A DNA stretch of 64,000 bases from Drosophila persimilis (Eukaryota; Arthropoda; Insecta; Diptera; Drosophilidae). Below are positions 31,115 to 43,038 of the stretch, one piece after another. Both the position numbers and the translations under genes were made by a program. Location: NCBI RefSeq assembly GCF_003286085.1, contig NW_020825374.1:310001-374000 (forward strand), in the 5' to 3' direction. Below the pieces are notes generated by a model that had not been told where the DNA came from, did no database searches, and saw only the letters and a program-made list of their open reading frames with translations. The first letter of the stretch is position 1, and each line of letters begins with the position of its first letter.

Positions 31115-31690
31115 CGGACCAATTAAATTCCCTAATGAGGTTATTAAGCTTCATAAACTCTGCTTTACGAAAGCAGCGGACACGTTCAGGTAGGCTACTC
31201 GACCGATCCAATACAGGTGGTCCTATACCTAGCGACACTTCGAAAGTAGTATAGGTATAGTGAGCGGAAGGGGTCGGGTTAACAACACTAAGGTCGGATC
31301 CGATCCAAAGCACAGATCAAGCAATCGACCCAAGGAATTTTTCACATGGTTGACTTGAGACATGGACAGGTCAAGCAAGCCATCAACAAAGTCATGTCAT
31401 GGGCACTAGGTTACTAGACTCGTTTACCGAAGACCAAACAGTTCCTGGCAAGTTGAAGTCGCCAAAAACTATCATATGATCTTTATCTGATAGCGAGGAA
31501 GAAACAGCGGTTAAAGCGGACCAATGCTGCTCATTAATTGAAATATCCGAAGAAGGTGGAATGTACGAGCAAGCAATGAATATGACGAAAGCGGGAAGAA
31601 TCAGTCTTACACACAGGAATTCCAGTTGCTGTTGAACTTGGACTGTGAAGTGTTCCGACGTGAAGTAAGAGTCCACTGCAATTAGAACCC
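31115..31690 (-). pseudogene. CR1 copy E endonuclease
   Basis: Frames 31676-31392 and 31313-31115 carry FTSEHFTVQVQQQLEFLCVR, CSYIPPSSDISINEQH, VFGDFNLPGTVWSS (the catalytic GDFN block) and, after a frameshift near 31,385, LWIGSDLSVVNPT and the linker start. The N-terminal NVRG and ETW blocks are absent. Very close to copies B and D. Confidence 0.8.
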
Positions 31691-32116
31691 CACTTGCACT
31701 TGCAGATCCCGCGGAGTGACCTTTTTGCGCCTCGGAGACTCATTCAGCAGTTTTGAAGCGCTAAACTGAGCCTCCATGGCTAGGAGCCGATCGTATTGGT
31801 TTTTAAAACCAACGGGCAGCTCCTTAAAGCCACTCCGCGTCTACCTCATAAAAGCTACCATGTCTTTCTCCATCGCACGGCATGCCTCGCAACTGTATTG
31901 CAAACCATTACGCTTTGAAATGGCATCACTCACAAGGCCAGAAAATCCAGCGCATTTTGCGTGCACTACGCTGTCGCAGAGCCAGCAGGGGATAATCGGC
32001 TGATCGTGGGTGATCTGCTTATTGCATGATTTTTGGCACATAAAACAGAAAACTCCATAATAAAAAATTTGAACAAAATTAAAATCAAATAATATTTCAA
32101 AACAAATGGCTATCAA
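31690..32116 (-). pseudogene. CR1 ORF1 with PHD-type zinc finger
   Basis: The 91-codon frame 32116-31841 contains a clear PHD pattern: CFMC (C-x2-C), CWLCDSVVHAKC (C-x2-C-x4-H-x2-C) and SCEAC (C-x2-C). PHD fingers in ORF1 are known from CR1-group LINEs and probably mediate RNA or chromatin contact. A short further stretch to 31,690 corresponds to the Cys-pair region of copy F. The ORF1 C-terminal part is deleted. This domain is the main reason I use the CR1 label for this family. Confidence 0.7.
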
Positions 32117-32345
32117 AACAGTGTGCCAGACAAACGCTAATAGGAGGAGAGGAGAGCAGTTTCAGCAGCAGCTAATGAGAGAGAGAGAGCTACTGAACAG
32201 AAAGTTACGAGAGCGAGAGAGAAAAAACAGTTATTTAAGTTTAGGTGATAGGTAGAGAGTGATAACACAATAAAAGCTACCAGACGAGAGCGGACTTCAA
32301 TGCAATATAATGCGTACTCAATCACTGCAAGAACACAAACACGGC

Positions 32346-33250
32346 TTGTCGTGGCGCACTTCAAAGTCCAAGTTCAACAGGAACTGGAATTCCTGTGTGT
32401 AAAACTTATTCTTCCCGCTTTCGCCATATTCATTACTTGCTCGTACATTCCACCTTCTTCGGATATTTCAATTTATGAGCAGCACTGGTCCGCTTTAACC
32501 GCTGTTTCTTCCTCGCTATCAGATAAAGATCATATGTTAACCCGAGCTCTTCCGCTCACTGTACCTGAAGACGTCTACTATGCTACTTTCGAAGTGTCGC
32601 TAGATATAGGACCAACTGTATTGGATCGGTAGAGTAGCCTACCTGAACGTGTCCGCTGCTTTCGTAAAGCAGAGTTTGCGAAGCTTAATAACCTAATTAG
32701 GGATTTTGATTGGTCCGCTTTGTACTTGTGCACTGATGTCACAAAAGGCACAAACATTTTTTACAATGCTCTTGGCACATTTTTCGATTCCTGTGTCCCG
32801 CTTTCTTGTCCGATTAGATCTGGAAAACCACCTTGGTTTACCAAAGAATTATCTAGACTTAAAAACTTAAAATCAAGACTTTATAGAAAATCTAAAAAAG
32901 TTGGTTCTCCTACTTCTCACTCAATGCTATAAGAACTACCTATCTCGATGCAGGATACGTTTTTCTCAGGACCTTAAACAGTTTTACTGCTTCGTAAACA
33001 GTAAGCGTAGAATGTCCGCACACCCATCTTTGCTATCATTTTGTAATACGTCGGCAAATAATGATCAGGCAATTGCCGATCTTTTTGCCCAATATTTCCA
33101 AACCACCCATTCTTAGGAAAGCTACTCTGGTCATCCGTACCCATACGGTTTACCGAGGTCGAACGGCATTTTCAGTCCCTTTTTAAATGAATGTTCCCTA
33201 CTTCATGATTTTCGACTAGTTAAGCCGGTGTTTTCACAGGGTCCAGACGG
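32346..33250 (+). pseudogene. CR1/Jockey-group LINE copy D (endonuclease to start of RT)
   Basis: Plus strand, head-to-head with copy E. It begins inside the endonuclease (VQVQQELEFLCVKLILPAFA, CSYIPPSSD), loses the GDFN part by deletion near 32,535, continues through the linker (LYLCTDVTKGTNIFY, IRSGKPPWFTKELSRLKNLK, RCRIRFSQDLKQFYCF) and stops at the first RT block (VFSQGPDG) at 33,250, where I-like LINE sequence starts abruptly. It shares copy C's ~45-bp linker deletion. Its part from 32,861 on is the first segment of tandem unit 1. Confidence 0.8.
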
Positions 33251-34060
33251 CATTGGACCATGCTATTTTGTACAATTTTCCTCGTGTCGCGCTCCTGACA
33301 GACAGCAGAAACGGGGCCCTCATTCTGGCGAAGAACATTCAGGATAACTCCATCGCCTACAAAATCAGAGAAAAGATCCAACAAAATCCACATCTAAGAA
33401 CTGTAGAGGTTCACTACATTCCCGGACACGCTAACATCCCTCAGAACACTTCAGTTGACGCAGCAGCCAAGGAAGCCCACAGACGAGGAAAATACACAGT
33501 GGTTAAATGGAACCTTAAAGACGCTATGTGCGAAATACACAGAATCTTAAAAACAGAATGAGAGAGACAATACGCCGAGTTTGCTAGTCTCAAGCACCGA
33601 GGTTACTGCTCGCTTTTCCCCTCAACATCATCCAAACCGTGGTTCCTAAATAAAACTAAGCTTAAAGCCATTGACGCTAAAAGAATCAACAGACTGCTTA
33701 GTAGTAACGCATTCGATAGGCACACTCTCGCCAAAATGCATGTAGTTCCTAGTAACATATGTGATACATGCGATAGTATCGAATACGCCTCGCATTTAAT
33801 TTTCAATTGTACAAAGTACAACACAACAAGACAAAACTTCCCATCTCTAAGAAAATATAATGATATTTAAAAATTCTTTGAAAAAGAAAACATCAGCGCG
33901 TACCAAACACTAATTGACTTCATCGACGAAATTGATGTAAAGCTATAAACAGTACTCCAACATCTTCTATTCTTTGACTTGGCAATTTCCACCTTCAAAA
34001 GGCGGTCCGGCCAAATAATCCCACGCTACTCACGGGTAGCATGGTAACTTAAACCCTCAA
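33251..34060 (+). pseudogene. I-like LINE 3' end: RNase H and C-terminal domain (unit 1)
   Basis: The 102-codon frame 33253-33561 is an RNase H lacking its start: LLTDSRNGALILAK (catalytic Asp), VEVHYIPGHANIPQNTSVDAAAKEA (His/Asn/Asp block). After a TGA at 33559, the same frame continues with LKHRGYCSLFPS, and a CCHC-like block ICDTCDSIEYASHLIFNC (33755-33815), one more TAA near 33,868, ending DEIDVKL. I-clade LINEs have RNase H followed by such a C-terminal finger. A 3' UTR and 15-A tail (34061-34075) follow. The upstream join to CR1 at 33,250 is an illegitimate junction. The frame is repeated in units 2-4. Confidence 0.75.
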
Positions 34061-34063
34061 AAA

Positions 34064-34864
34064 AAAAAAAAAACGAGGGGGTTGTGAGTTGCTGCGGAGA
34101 CCGCAACTCAACATTTATACCCGATACTTAGTCAGTATGGCTGTCCTCCGGCAGACGCCGCTAATATTAAGCGACACGACAAAGAGTGCGCGCGAGAGAG
34201 ACAGAAAATCAGTCTGAGCGTGACATCGGGCGCTGCGTAGCCACTGCAAATTGATTTGTTGCTTTTGGCTATAAAAATGATCTGATCTGATCCAGATTCA
34301 GCAATCTGATAGATATGGTCATTATCTATGATTCTGCGTTTTTAGTTTTCTCGAATCTGCAATATTGTGGATGCAACAGATTTTCGTCTTTTGTGTGGGC
34401 GGAAGGGGGTGGGGCGAAATTCTGAGATATACGTTTTATAGTGACACCTTAAAGGAGTGTGTGTGCCAAATTTGGTTACTCTAGCCTTAATAGTCTCTGA
34501 GATTTGTGGATGCCTCAGATTTTCGTCCTTTGCGGGGGCGGAAGGGGGTGTGGCGAAATTTTGACACAAAATAGTCAAGGTCCGATATCACAGGAGTGAG
34601 GATACCAAATTTGGTTGCTCTGGCTTTTATAGGTTCTGAGATCCTTGAACTCATATTTTGCAATTGGCAAAACCGACCATGAAACCTGTGTGGACGGACG
34701 GACAGACGGACAGACAGACAGGGCTCTATCGACTCGGCTATTGATGCTGATCAAGAATATATATACTTTGTGGGGTCGGAAACGATTCCTTCTGGACGTT
34801 ACACACATCCACTTTCACCACAAACCTAATATACCCCAATACTCATTTTGAGTATCGGGTATAA
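34064..34864 (+). repeat. mini-me-type repeat, short form, with terminal hairpin (unit 1)
   Basis: The core runs from TATACCCGATACTTAG (34117) to GAGTATCGGGTATA (34864), 748 bp, with (GACG/GACA)n at 34691-34720 and a TA tract. It lacks about 300 bp present in the copies at 11,583 and 53,271. Upstream, GAGTTGC-TGCGGAGACC-GCAACTC (34086-34109) can form a hairpin; the same hairpin flanks the copy at 53,271-54,311, so it belongs to the element. A terminal hairpin suits Helitron/Helentron-type ends, but I cannot show rolling-circle features. Confidence 0.65.
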
Positions 34865-36090
34865 AAAAAAAGAAAACACCGGCTGTTTATTCAAAACAAA
34901 AGGAAAAAATGCGGAGCGCAAAAAAAACGCGTCTGATCACTACGAAAGAGAACGACGAAGTTGTAGTATCTTTTAATGGGTTACACATTTTTGTTTACTC
35001 TTGAACAGTCATAACTTGTCTACTTTATGTGTTTTCTTTAGAGATCAGTTTTTTGGATACATGAGTGAATGTGTACAATAATATGTTTATGTTTGAATAT
35101 TCCGCAAAGGGCCGAAAGTGGCATGGTTTTGTATTTTGATTCTTGTGAACCTTTTTGTGTACAGTTTCTTTATAGCTATAATTAAAAGTACAGATAATCA
35201 TGTACAGTCAATTACAGTCAGTAAGGAAGTGCTATCGTTTGCAGTCTTCGTGCTACTTGAATTCTTCTTATGGCATAGATTTTTAATATTATTATTATTA
35301 TGATTCCGATAATCAAGGCCGCATATCCATATACATGATGGAACTTAGGTCCTTTTAAATCATGATGACCTTCTTTTAACGATTTTAATTCGTTTCTTAA
35401 CTTATCAATTTCTTCTGTATGGTTAATTAATAGTAAACAATTTTTGGGATTTTCTTATATAAAAGGATGAAATTGGCTCGTAGCTTTCTGTTTGAATACT
35501 GTGATGAGGTACTAGTATTTTATCATCGGTTGGCACAGTACAACCATGTATTATTGTTGAAATTCCTTGTTGCGGAAGATCAATTAGTTCTTGATTTGAG
35601 TTACTACATTGAATTCTAGCATTAGTGTTTACTGGAACTTTGAAGAGCCAACTAACCTGCCTTTCTAATTCGACCCAAAATGATATTGTCTCTGCTATCC
35701 TAGACACGCAATTTGAATTACCTTTTATTTTGAAAGAAGCTATCTCACAAGCAATGTTTTGTTTTGTTCAATGTAGCTTCAGTCATCGAATGATAGGAAT
35801 CAATTTCGAACTTATATACTGAATACCTGGAGCTCAAATCTGCCTTGACCAATTCTTGTTCATGCTCAACCGGCATTGAAATTATCATAAACAAATGGAA
35901 TGCGTGTCTACCAAACAGGGGAATCTTCACGTTCAGAATTAATTTGTTATCAACAAAAATTCCTTTCGCTGTTAATAGGCTGTAAATTTGTTCAATTCAA
36001 TTCTGTTCCTGTTCTTTTTTCCTGAAAACACCAATTTTTCTTTCAAGTTATCTTTTATTTTTGCTATTTCTTCCTTTAGCTGTATAGGTT
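34865..36090 (-). pseudogene. env: Errantivirus env 3' fragment, broken (unit 1)
   Basis: Minus frames 35930-35745 and 35707-35423, in different phases, carry the C-terminal half of an env-like protein of gypsy-type insect endogenous retroviruses: Cys-containing ectodomain segments, an isolated C...C pair, then (still open past 35,423) a charged helix and an aliphatic transmembrane stretch around 35,335-35,270. A frameshift lies between the two frames and the N-terminal half is missing, so no entry protein can be made. The region 35,125-34,985 downstream recurs, diverged, at 11,153-11,305. Plus-strand frames over this region are spurious. Confidence 0.7.
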
Positions 36091-36091
36091 T

Positions 36092-36149
36092 TTATTTTAT
36101 TTATTTTATTTATTTATTTTATTTATTTATTATTTATTTATTTCCTAGT
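36092..36149. repeat. (TTTA)n tract (unit 1)
   Basis: ATTT/TTTA array; longest in units 1 and 3 (same length), shorter by 11 bp in unit 2 and also shorter in unit 4. Confidence 0.9.
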
Positions 36150-36250
36150 GCTAGTCTGGTCCGATGAGCTCGTGAGGTGGCTCAAAGGTGGCCTAGCTGA
36201 GGCCACCGGACGGGTCGCAGGTTGCGGATAGCGAACGACCTACCTAAACC

Positions 36251-39200
36251 TTAAAAACTTAAAAACTTAAAATCAAGACTTTATAGAAAATCTAAAAAAG
36301 TTGGTTCTCCTACTTCTCACTCAATGCTATAAGAACTACCTATCTCGATGCAGGATACGTTTTTCTCAGGACCTTAAACAGTTTTACTGCTTCGTAAACA
36401 GTAAGCGTAGAATGTCCGCACACCCATCTTTGCTATCATTTTGTAATATGTCGGCAAATAATGATCAGGCAATTGCCGATCTTTTTGCCCAATATTTCCA
36501 AACCACCCATTCTTAGGAAAGCTACTCTGGTCATCCGTACCCATACGGTTTACCGAGGTCGAACGGCATTTTCAGTCCCTTTTTAAATGAATGTTGCCTA
36601 CTTCATGATTTTCGACTAGTTAAGCCGGTGTTTTCACAGGGTCCAGACGGCATTGGACCATGCTATTTTGTACAATTTTCCTCGTGTCGCGCTCCTGACA
36701 GACAGCAGAAACGGGGCCCTCATTCTGGCGAAGAACATTCAGGATAACTCCATCGCCTACAAAATCAGAGAAAAGATCCAACAAAATCCACATCTAAGAA
36801 CTGTAGAGGTTCACTACATTCCCGGACACGCTAACATCCCTCAGAACACTTCAGTTGACGCAGCAGCCAAGGAAGCCCACAGACGAGGAAAATACACAGT
36901 GGTTAAATGGAACCTTAAAGACGCTATGTGCGAAATACACAGAATCTTAAAAACAGAATGAGAGAGACAATACGCCGAGTTTGCTAGTCTCAAGCACCGA
37001 GGTTACTGCTCGCTTTTCCCCTCAACATCATCCAAACCGTGGTTCCTAAATAAAACTAAGCTTAAAGCCATTGACGCTAAAAGAATCAACAGACTGCTTA
37101 GTAGTAACGCATTCGATAGGCACACTCTCGCCAAAATGCATGTAGTTCCTAGTAACATATGTGATACATGCGATAGTATCGAATACGCCTCGCATTTAAT
37201 TTTCAATTGTACAAAGTACAACACAACAAGACAAAACTTCCCATCTCTAAGAAAATATAATGATATTTAAAAATTCTTTGAAAAAGAAAACATCAGCGCG
37301 TACCAAACACTAATTGACTTCATCGACGAAATTGATGTAAAGCTATAAACAGTACTCCAACATCTTCTATTCTTTGACTTGGCAATTTCCACCTTCAAAA
37401 GGCGGTCCGGCCAAATAATCCCACGCTACTCACGGGTAGCATGGTAACTTAAACCCTCAAAAAAAAAAAAAAACGAGGGGGTTGTGAGTTGCTGCGGAGA
37501 CCGCAACTCAACATTTATACCCGATACTTAGTCAGTATGGCTGTCCTCCGGCAGACGCCGCTAATATTAAGCGACACGACAAAGAGTGCGCGCGAGAGAG
37601 ACAGAAAATCAGTCTGAGCGTGACATCGGGCGCTGCGTAGCCACTGCAAATTGATTTGTTGCTTTTGGCTATAAAAATGATCTGATCTGATCCAGATTCA
37701 GCAATCTGATAGATATGGTCATTATCTATGATTCTGCGTTTTTAGTTTTCTCGAATCTGCAATATTGTGGATGCAACAGATTTTCGTCTTTTGTGTGGGC
37801 GGAAGGGGGTGGGGCGAAATTCTGAGATATACGTTTTATAGTGACACCTTAAAGGAGTGTGTGTGCCAAATTTGGTTACTCTAGCCTTAATAGTCTCTGA
37901 GATTTGTGGATGCCTCAGATTTTCGTCCTTTGCGGGGGCGGAAGGGGGTGTGGCGAAATTTTGACACAAAATAGTCAAGGTCCGATATCACAGGAGTGAG
38001 GATACCAAATTTGGTTGCTCTGGCTTTTATAGGTTCTGAGATCCTTGAACTCATATTTTGCAATTGGCAAAACCGACCATGAAACCTGTGTGGACGGACG
38101 GACAGACGGACAGACAGACAGGGCTCTATCGACTCGGCTATTGATGCTGATCAAGAATATATATACTTTGTGGGGTCGGAAACGATTCCTTCTGGACGTT
38201 ACACACATCCACTTTCACCACAAATCTAATATACCCCAATACTCATTTTGAGTATCGGGTATAAAAAAAAAGAAAACACCGGCTGTTTATTCAAAACAAA
38301 AGGAAAAAATGCGGAGCGCAAAAAAAACGCGTCTGATCACTACGAAAGAGAACGACGAAGTTGTAGTATCTTTTAATGGGTTACACATTTTTGTTTACTC
38401 TTGAACAGTCATAACTTGTCTACTTTATGTGTTTTCTTTAGAGATCAGTTTTTTGGATACATGAGTGAATGTGTACAATAATATGTTTATGTTTGAATAT
38501 TCCGCAAAGGGCCGAAAGTGGCATGGTTTTGTATTTTGATTCTTGTGAACCTTTTTGTGTACAGTTTCTTTATAGCTATAATTAAAAGTACAGATAATCA
38601 TGTACAGTCAATTACAGTCAGTAAGGAAGTGCTATCGTTTGCAGTCTTCGTGCTACTTGAATTCTTCTTATGGCATAGATTTTTAATATTATTATTATTA
38701 TGATTCCGATAATCAAGGCCGCATATCCATATACATGATGGAACTTAGGTCCTTTTAAATCATGATGACCTTCTTTTAACGATTTTAATTCGTTTCTTAA
38801 CTTATCAATTTCTTCTGTATGGTTAATTAATAGTAAACAATTTTTGGGATTTTCTTATATAAAAGGATGAAATTGGCTCGTAGCTTTCTGTTTGAATACT
38901 GTGATGAGGTACTAGTATTTTATCATCGGTTGGCACAGTACAACCATGTATTATTGTTGAAATTCCTTGTTGCGGAAGATCAATTAGTTCTTGATTTGAG
39001 TTACTACATTGAATTCTAGCATTAGTGTTTACTGGAACTTTGAAGAGCCAACTAACCTGCCTTTCTAATTCGACCCAAAATGATATTGTCTCTGCTATCC
39101 TAGACACGCAATTTGAATTACCTTTTATTTTGAAAGAAGCTATCTCACAAGCAATGTTTTGTTTTGTTCAATGTAGCTTCAGTCATCGAATGATAGGAAT

Positions 39201-39639
39201 CAATTTCGAACTTATATACTAAATACCTGGAGCTCAAATCTGCCTTGACCAATTCTTGTTCATGCTCAACCGGCATTGAAATTATCATAAACAAATGGAA
39301 TGCGTGTCTACCAAACAGGGGAATCTTCACGTTCAGAATTAATTTGTTATCAACAAAAATTCCTTTCGCTGTTAATAGGCTGTAAATTTGTTCAATTCAA
39401 TTCTGTTCCTGTTCTTTTTTCCTGAAAACACCAATTTTTCTTTCAAGTTATCTTTTATTTTTGCTATTTCTTCCTTTAGCTGTATAGGTTTTTATTTTAT
39501 TTATTTTATTTATTTATTTTATTTATTTATTTCCTAGTGCTAGTCTGGTCCGATGAGCTCGTGAGGTGGCTCAAAGGTGGCCTAGCTGAGGCCACCGGAC
39601 GGGTCGCAGGTTGCGGATAGCGAACGACCTACCTAAACC
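36251..39639. repeat. Tandem array unit 2 (3.39 kb)
   Basis: Same order as unit 1: CR1 fragment from 36,259, I-like RNase H frame 36653-36961, C-terminal finger about 37,155-37,215, A-run 37,461, mini-me 37,517-38,264, env frames 39330-39145 and 39107-38823 (minus), (TTTA)n 39,492-39,533, LOA 5' scrap to 39,635. Private bases: T at 36449 (Thr to Met in the CR1 frame) and G at 36596. Shorter than unit 1 by 11 bp through the (TTTA)n tract. Confidence 0.92.
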
Positions 39640-42600
39640 TTAAAAACTTAAAAACTTAAAATCAAGACTTTATAGAAAATCTAAAAAAGTTGGTTCTCCT
39701 ACTTCTCACTCAATGCTATAAGAACTACCTATCTCGATGCAGGATACGTTTTTCTCAGGACCTTAAACAGTTTTACTGCTTCGTAAACAGTAAGCGTAGA
39801 ATGTCCGCACACCCATCTTTGCTATCATTTTGTAATACGTCGGCAAATAATGATCAGGAAATTGCCGATCTTTTTGCTCAATATTTCCAAACCACCCATT
39901 CTTAGGAAAGCTACTCTGGTCATCCGTACCCATACGGTTTACCGAGGTCGAACGGCATTTTCAGTCCCTTTTTAAATGAATGTTCCCTACTTCATGATTT
40001 TCGACTAGTTAAGCCGGTGTTTTCACAGGGTCCAGACGGCATTGGACCATGCTATTTTGTACAATTTTCCTCGTGTCGCGCTCCTGACAGACAGCAGAAA
40101 CGGGGCCCTCATTCTGGCGAAGAACATTCAGGATAACTCCATCGCCTACAAAATCAGAGAAAAGATCCAACAAAATCCACATCTAAGAACTGTAGAGGTT
40201 CACTACATTCCCGGACACGCTAACATCCCTCAGAACACTTCAGTTGACGCAGCAGCCAAGGAAGCCCACAGACGAGGAAAATACACAGTGGTTAAATGGA
40301 ACATTAAAGACGCTATGTGCGAAATACACAGAATCTTAAAAACAGAATGAGAGAGACAATACGCCGAGTTTGCTAGTCTCAAGCACCGAGGTTACTGCTC
40401 GCTTTTCCCCTCAACATCATCCAAACCGTGGTTCCTAAATAAAACTAAGCTTAAAGCCATTGACGCTAAAAGAATCAACAGACTGCTTAGTAGTAACGCA
40501 TTCGATAGGCACACTCTCGCCAAAATGCATGTAGTTCCTAGTAACATATGTGATACATGCGATAGTATCGAATACGCCTCGCATTTAATTTTCAATTGTA
40601 CAAAGTACAACACAACAAGACAAAACTTCCCATCTCTAAGAAAATATAATGATATTTAAAAATTCTTTGAAAAAGAAAACATCAGCGCGTACCAAACACT
40701 AATTGACTTCATCGACGAAATTGATGTAAAGCTATAAACAGTACTCCAACATCTTCTATTCTTTGACTTGGCAATTTCCACCTTCAAAAGGCGGTCCGGC
40801 CAAATAATCCCACGCTACTCACGGGTAGCATGGTAACTTAAACCCTCAAAAAAAAAAAAAACGAGGGGGTTGTGAGTTGCTGCGGAGACCGCAACTCAAC
40901 ATTTATACCCGATACTTAGTCAGTATGGCTGTCCTCCGGCAGACGCCGCTAATATTAAGCGACACGACAAAGAGTGCGCGCGAGAGAGACAGAAAATCAG
41001 TCTGAGCGTGACATCGGGCGCTGCGTAGCCACTGCAAATTGATTTGTTGCTTTTGGCTATAAAAATGATCTGATCTGATCCAGATTCAGCAATCTGATAG
41101 ATATGGTCATTATCTATGATTCTGCGTTTTTAGTTTTCTCGAATCTGCAATATTGTGGATGCAACAGATTTTCGTCTTTTGTGTGGGCGGAAGGGGGTGG
41201 GGCGAAATTCTGAGATATACGTTTTATAGTGACACCTTAAAGGAGTGTGTGTGCCAAATTTGGTTACTCTAGCCTTAATAGTCTCTGAGATTTGTGGATG
41301 CCTCAGATTTTCGTCCTTTGCGGGGGCGGAAGGGGGTGTGGCGAAATTTTGACACAAAATAGTCAAGGTCCGATATCACAGGAGTGAGGATACCAAATTT
41401 GGTTGCTCTGGCTTTTATAGGTTCTGAGATCCTTGAACTCATATTTTGCAATTGGCAAAACCGACCATGAAACCTGTGTGGACGGACGGACAGACGGACA
41501 GACAGACAGGGCTCTATCGACTCGGCTATTGATGCTGATCAAGAATATATATACTTTGTGGGGTCGGAAACGATTCCTTCTGGACGTTACACACATCCAC
41601 TTTCACCACAAATCTAATATACCCCAATACTCATTTTGAGTATCGGGTATAAAAAAAAAGAAAACACCGGCTGTTTATTCAAAACAAAAGGAAAAAATGC
41701 GGAGCGCAAAAAAAACGCGTCTGATCACTACGAAAGAGAACGACGAAGTTGTAGTATCTTTTAATGGGTTACACATTTTTGTTTACTCTTGAACAGTCAT
41801 AACTTGTCTACTTTATGTGTTTTCTTTAGAGATCAGTTTTTTGGATACATGAGTGAATGTGTACAATAATATGTTTATGTTTGAATATTCCGCAAAGGGC
41901 CGAAAGTGGCATGGTTTTGTATTTTGATTCTTGTGAACCTTTTTGTGTACAGTTTCTTTATAGCTATAATTAAAAGTACAGATAATCATGTACAGTCAAT
42001 TACAGTCAGTAAGGAAGTGCTATCGTTTGCAGTCTTCGTGCTACTTGAATTCTTCTTATGGCATAGATTTTTAATATTATTATTATTATGATTCCGATAA
42101 TCAAGGCCGCATATCCATATACATGATGGAACTTAGGTCCTTTTAAATCATGATGACCTTCTTTTAACGATTTTAATTCGTTTCTTAACTTATCAATTTC
42201 TTCTGTATGGTTAATTAATAGTAAACAATTTTTGGGATTTTCTTATATAAAAGGATGAAATTGGCTCGTAGCTTTCTGTTTGAATACTGTGATGAGGTAC
42301 TAGTATTTTATCATCGGTTGGCACAGTACAACCATGTATTATTGTTGAAATTCCTTGTTGCGGAAGATCAATTAGTTCTTGATTTGAGTTACTACATTGA
42401 ATTCTAGCATTAGTGTTTACTGGAACTTTGAAGAGCCAACTAACCTGCCTTTCTAATTCGACCCAAAATGATATTGTCTCTGCTATCCTAGACACGCAAT
42501 TTGAATTACCTTTTATTTTGAAAGAAGCTATCTCACAAGCAATGTTTTGTTTTGTTCAATGTAGCTTCCGTCATCGAATGATAGGAATCAATTTCGAACT

Positions 42601-43038
42601 TATATACTAAATACCTGGAGCTCAAATCTGCCTTGACCAATTCTTGTTCATGCTCAACCGGCATTGAAATTATCATAAACAAATGGAATGCGTGTCTACC
42701 AAACAGGGGAATCTTCACGTTCAGAATTAATTTGTTATCAACAAAAATTCCTTTCGCTGTTAATAGGCTGTAAATTTGTTCAATTCAATTCTGTTCCTGT
42801 TCTTTTTTCCTGAAAACACCAATTTTTCTTTCAAGTTATCTTTTATTTTTGCTATTTCTTCCTTTAGCTGTATAGGTTTTTATTTTATTTATTTTATTTA
42901 TTTATTTTATTTATTTATTATTTATTTATTTCCTAGTGCTAGTCTGGTCCGATGAGCTCGTGAGGTGGCTCAAAGGTGGCCTAGCTGAGGCCACCGGACG
43001 GGTCGCCGGTTGCGGATAGCGAACGACCTACCTAAACC
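39640..43038. repeat. Tandem array unit 3 (3.40 kb)
   Basis: CR1 fragment from 39,648, I-like RNase H frame 40042-40350, A-run near 40,848 (one base shorter), mini-me 40,904-41,651, env frames 42718-42533 and 42495-42211 (minus), (TTTA)n about 42,883-42,931, LOA scrap to 43,034. It has the most private bases: A 39859, T 39878, A 40303, C 42569, C 43007. Confidence 0.92.

Larger units (their letters stand above)
31115..32345 (-). mobile_element. CR1/Jockey-group LINE copy E (5' part of copy C)
   Basis: Minus strand, from the 5' UTR (32345-32117) through ORF1 (32116-31690) and the endonuclease (31676-31320) to WSALYL at the LOA target site, where copy C continues. Between ORF1 and the endonuclease there is a deletion: the ORF1 coding sequence ends abruptly at about 31,690. 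The 5' UTR is similar to 18,955-18,720 of copy F. Confidence 0.8.
32861..36250. repeat. Tandem array unit 1 (3.40 kb)
   Basis: First of four head-to-tail units. Contents: CR1 D fragment (32861-33250), I-like LINE 3' end (33251-34060), A-run, hairpin and mini-me repeat (34061-34864), errantivirus env 3' fragment on the minus strand (34865-36090), (TTTA)n, and the first ~100 bp of a LOA element (36150-36246). Its left edge is CR1 sequence that continues upstream, so unit 1 marks the original left border. Private bases: C at 34825, G at 35821. Confidence 0.92.

Noticed and set aside
34645..34851. 68-codon frame with TDGQTDRAL in every mini-me copy
   Set aside because: It is translation of the (GACA/GACG)n and flanking repeat; the same string appears wherever this repeat lies and has no coding signature.
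35118..35303. 61-codon plus-strand frame repeated four times, hydrophobic (membrane-protein look)
   Set aside because: It lies antisense to the env transmembrane and downstream region; hydrophobicity comes from AT-rich sequence and the copies are due to the array.
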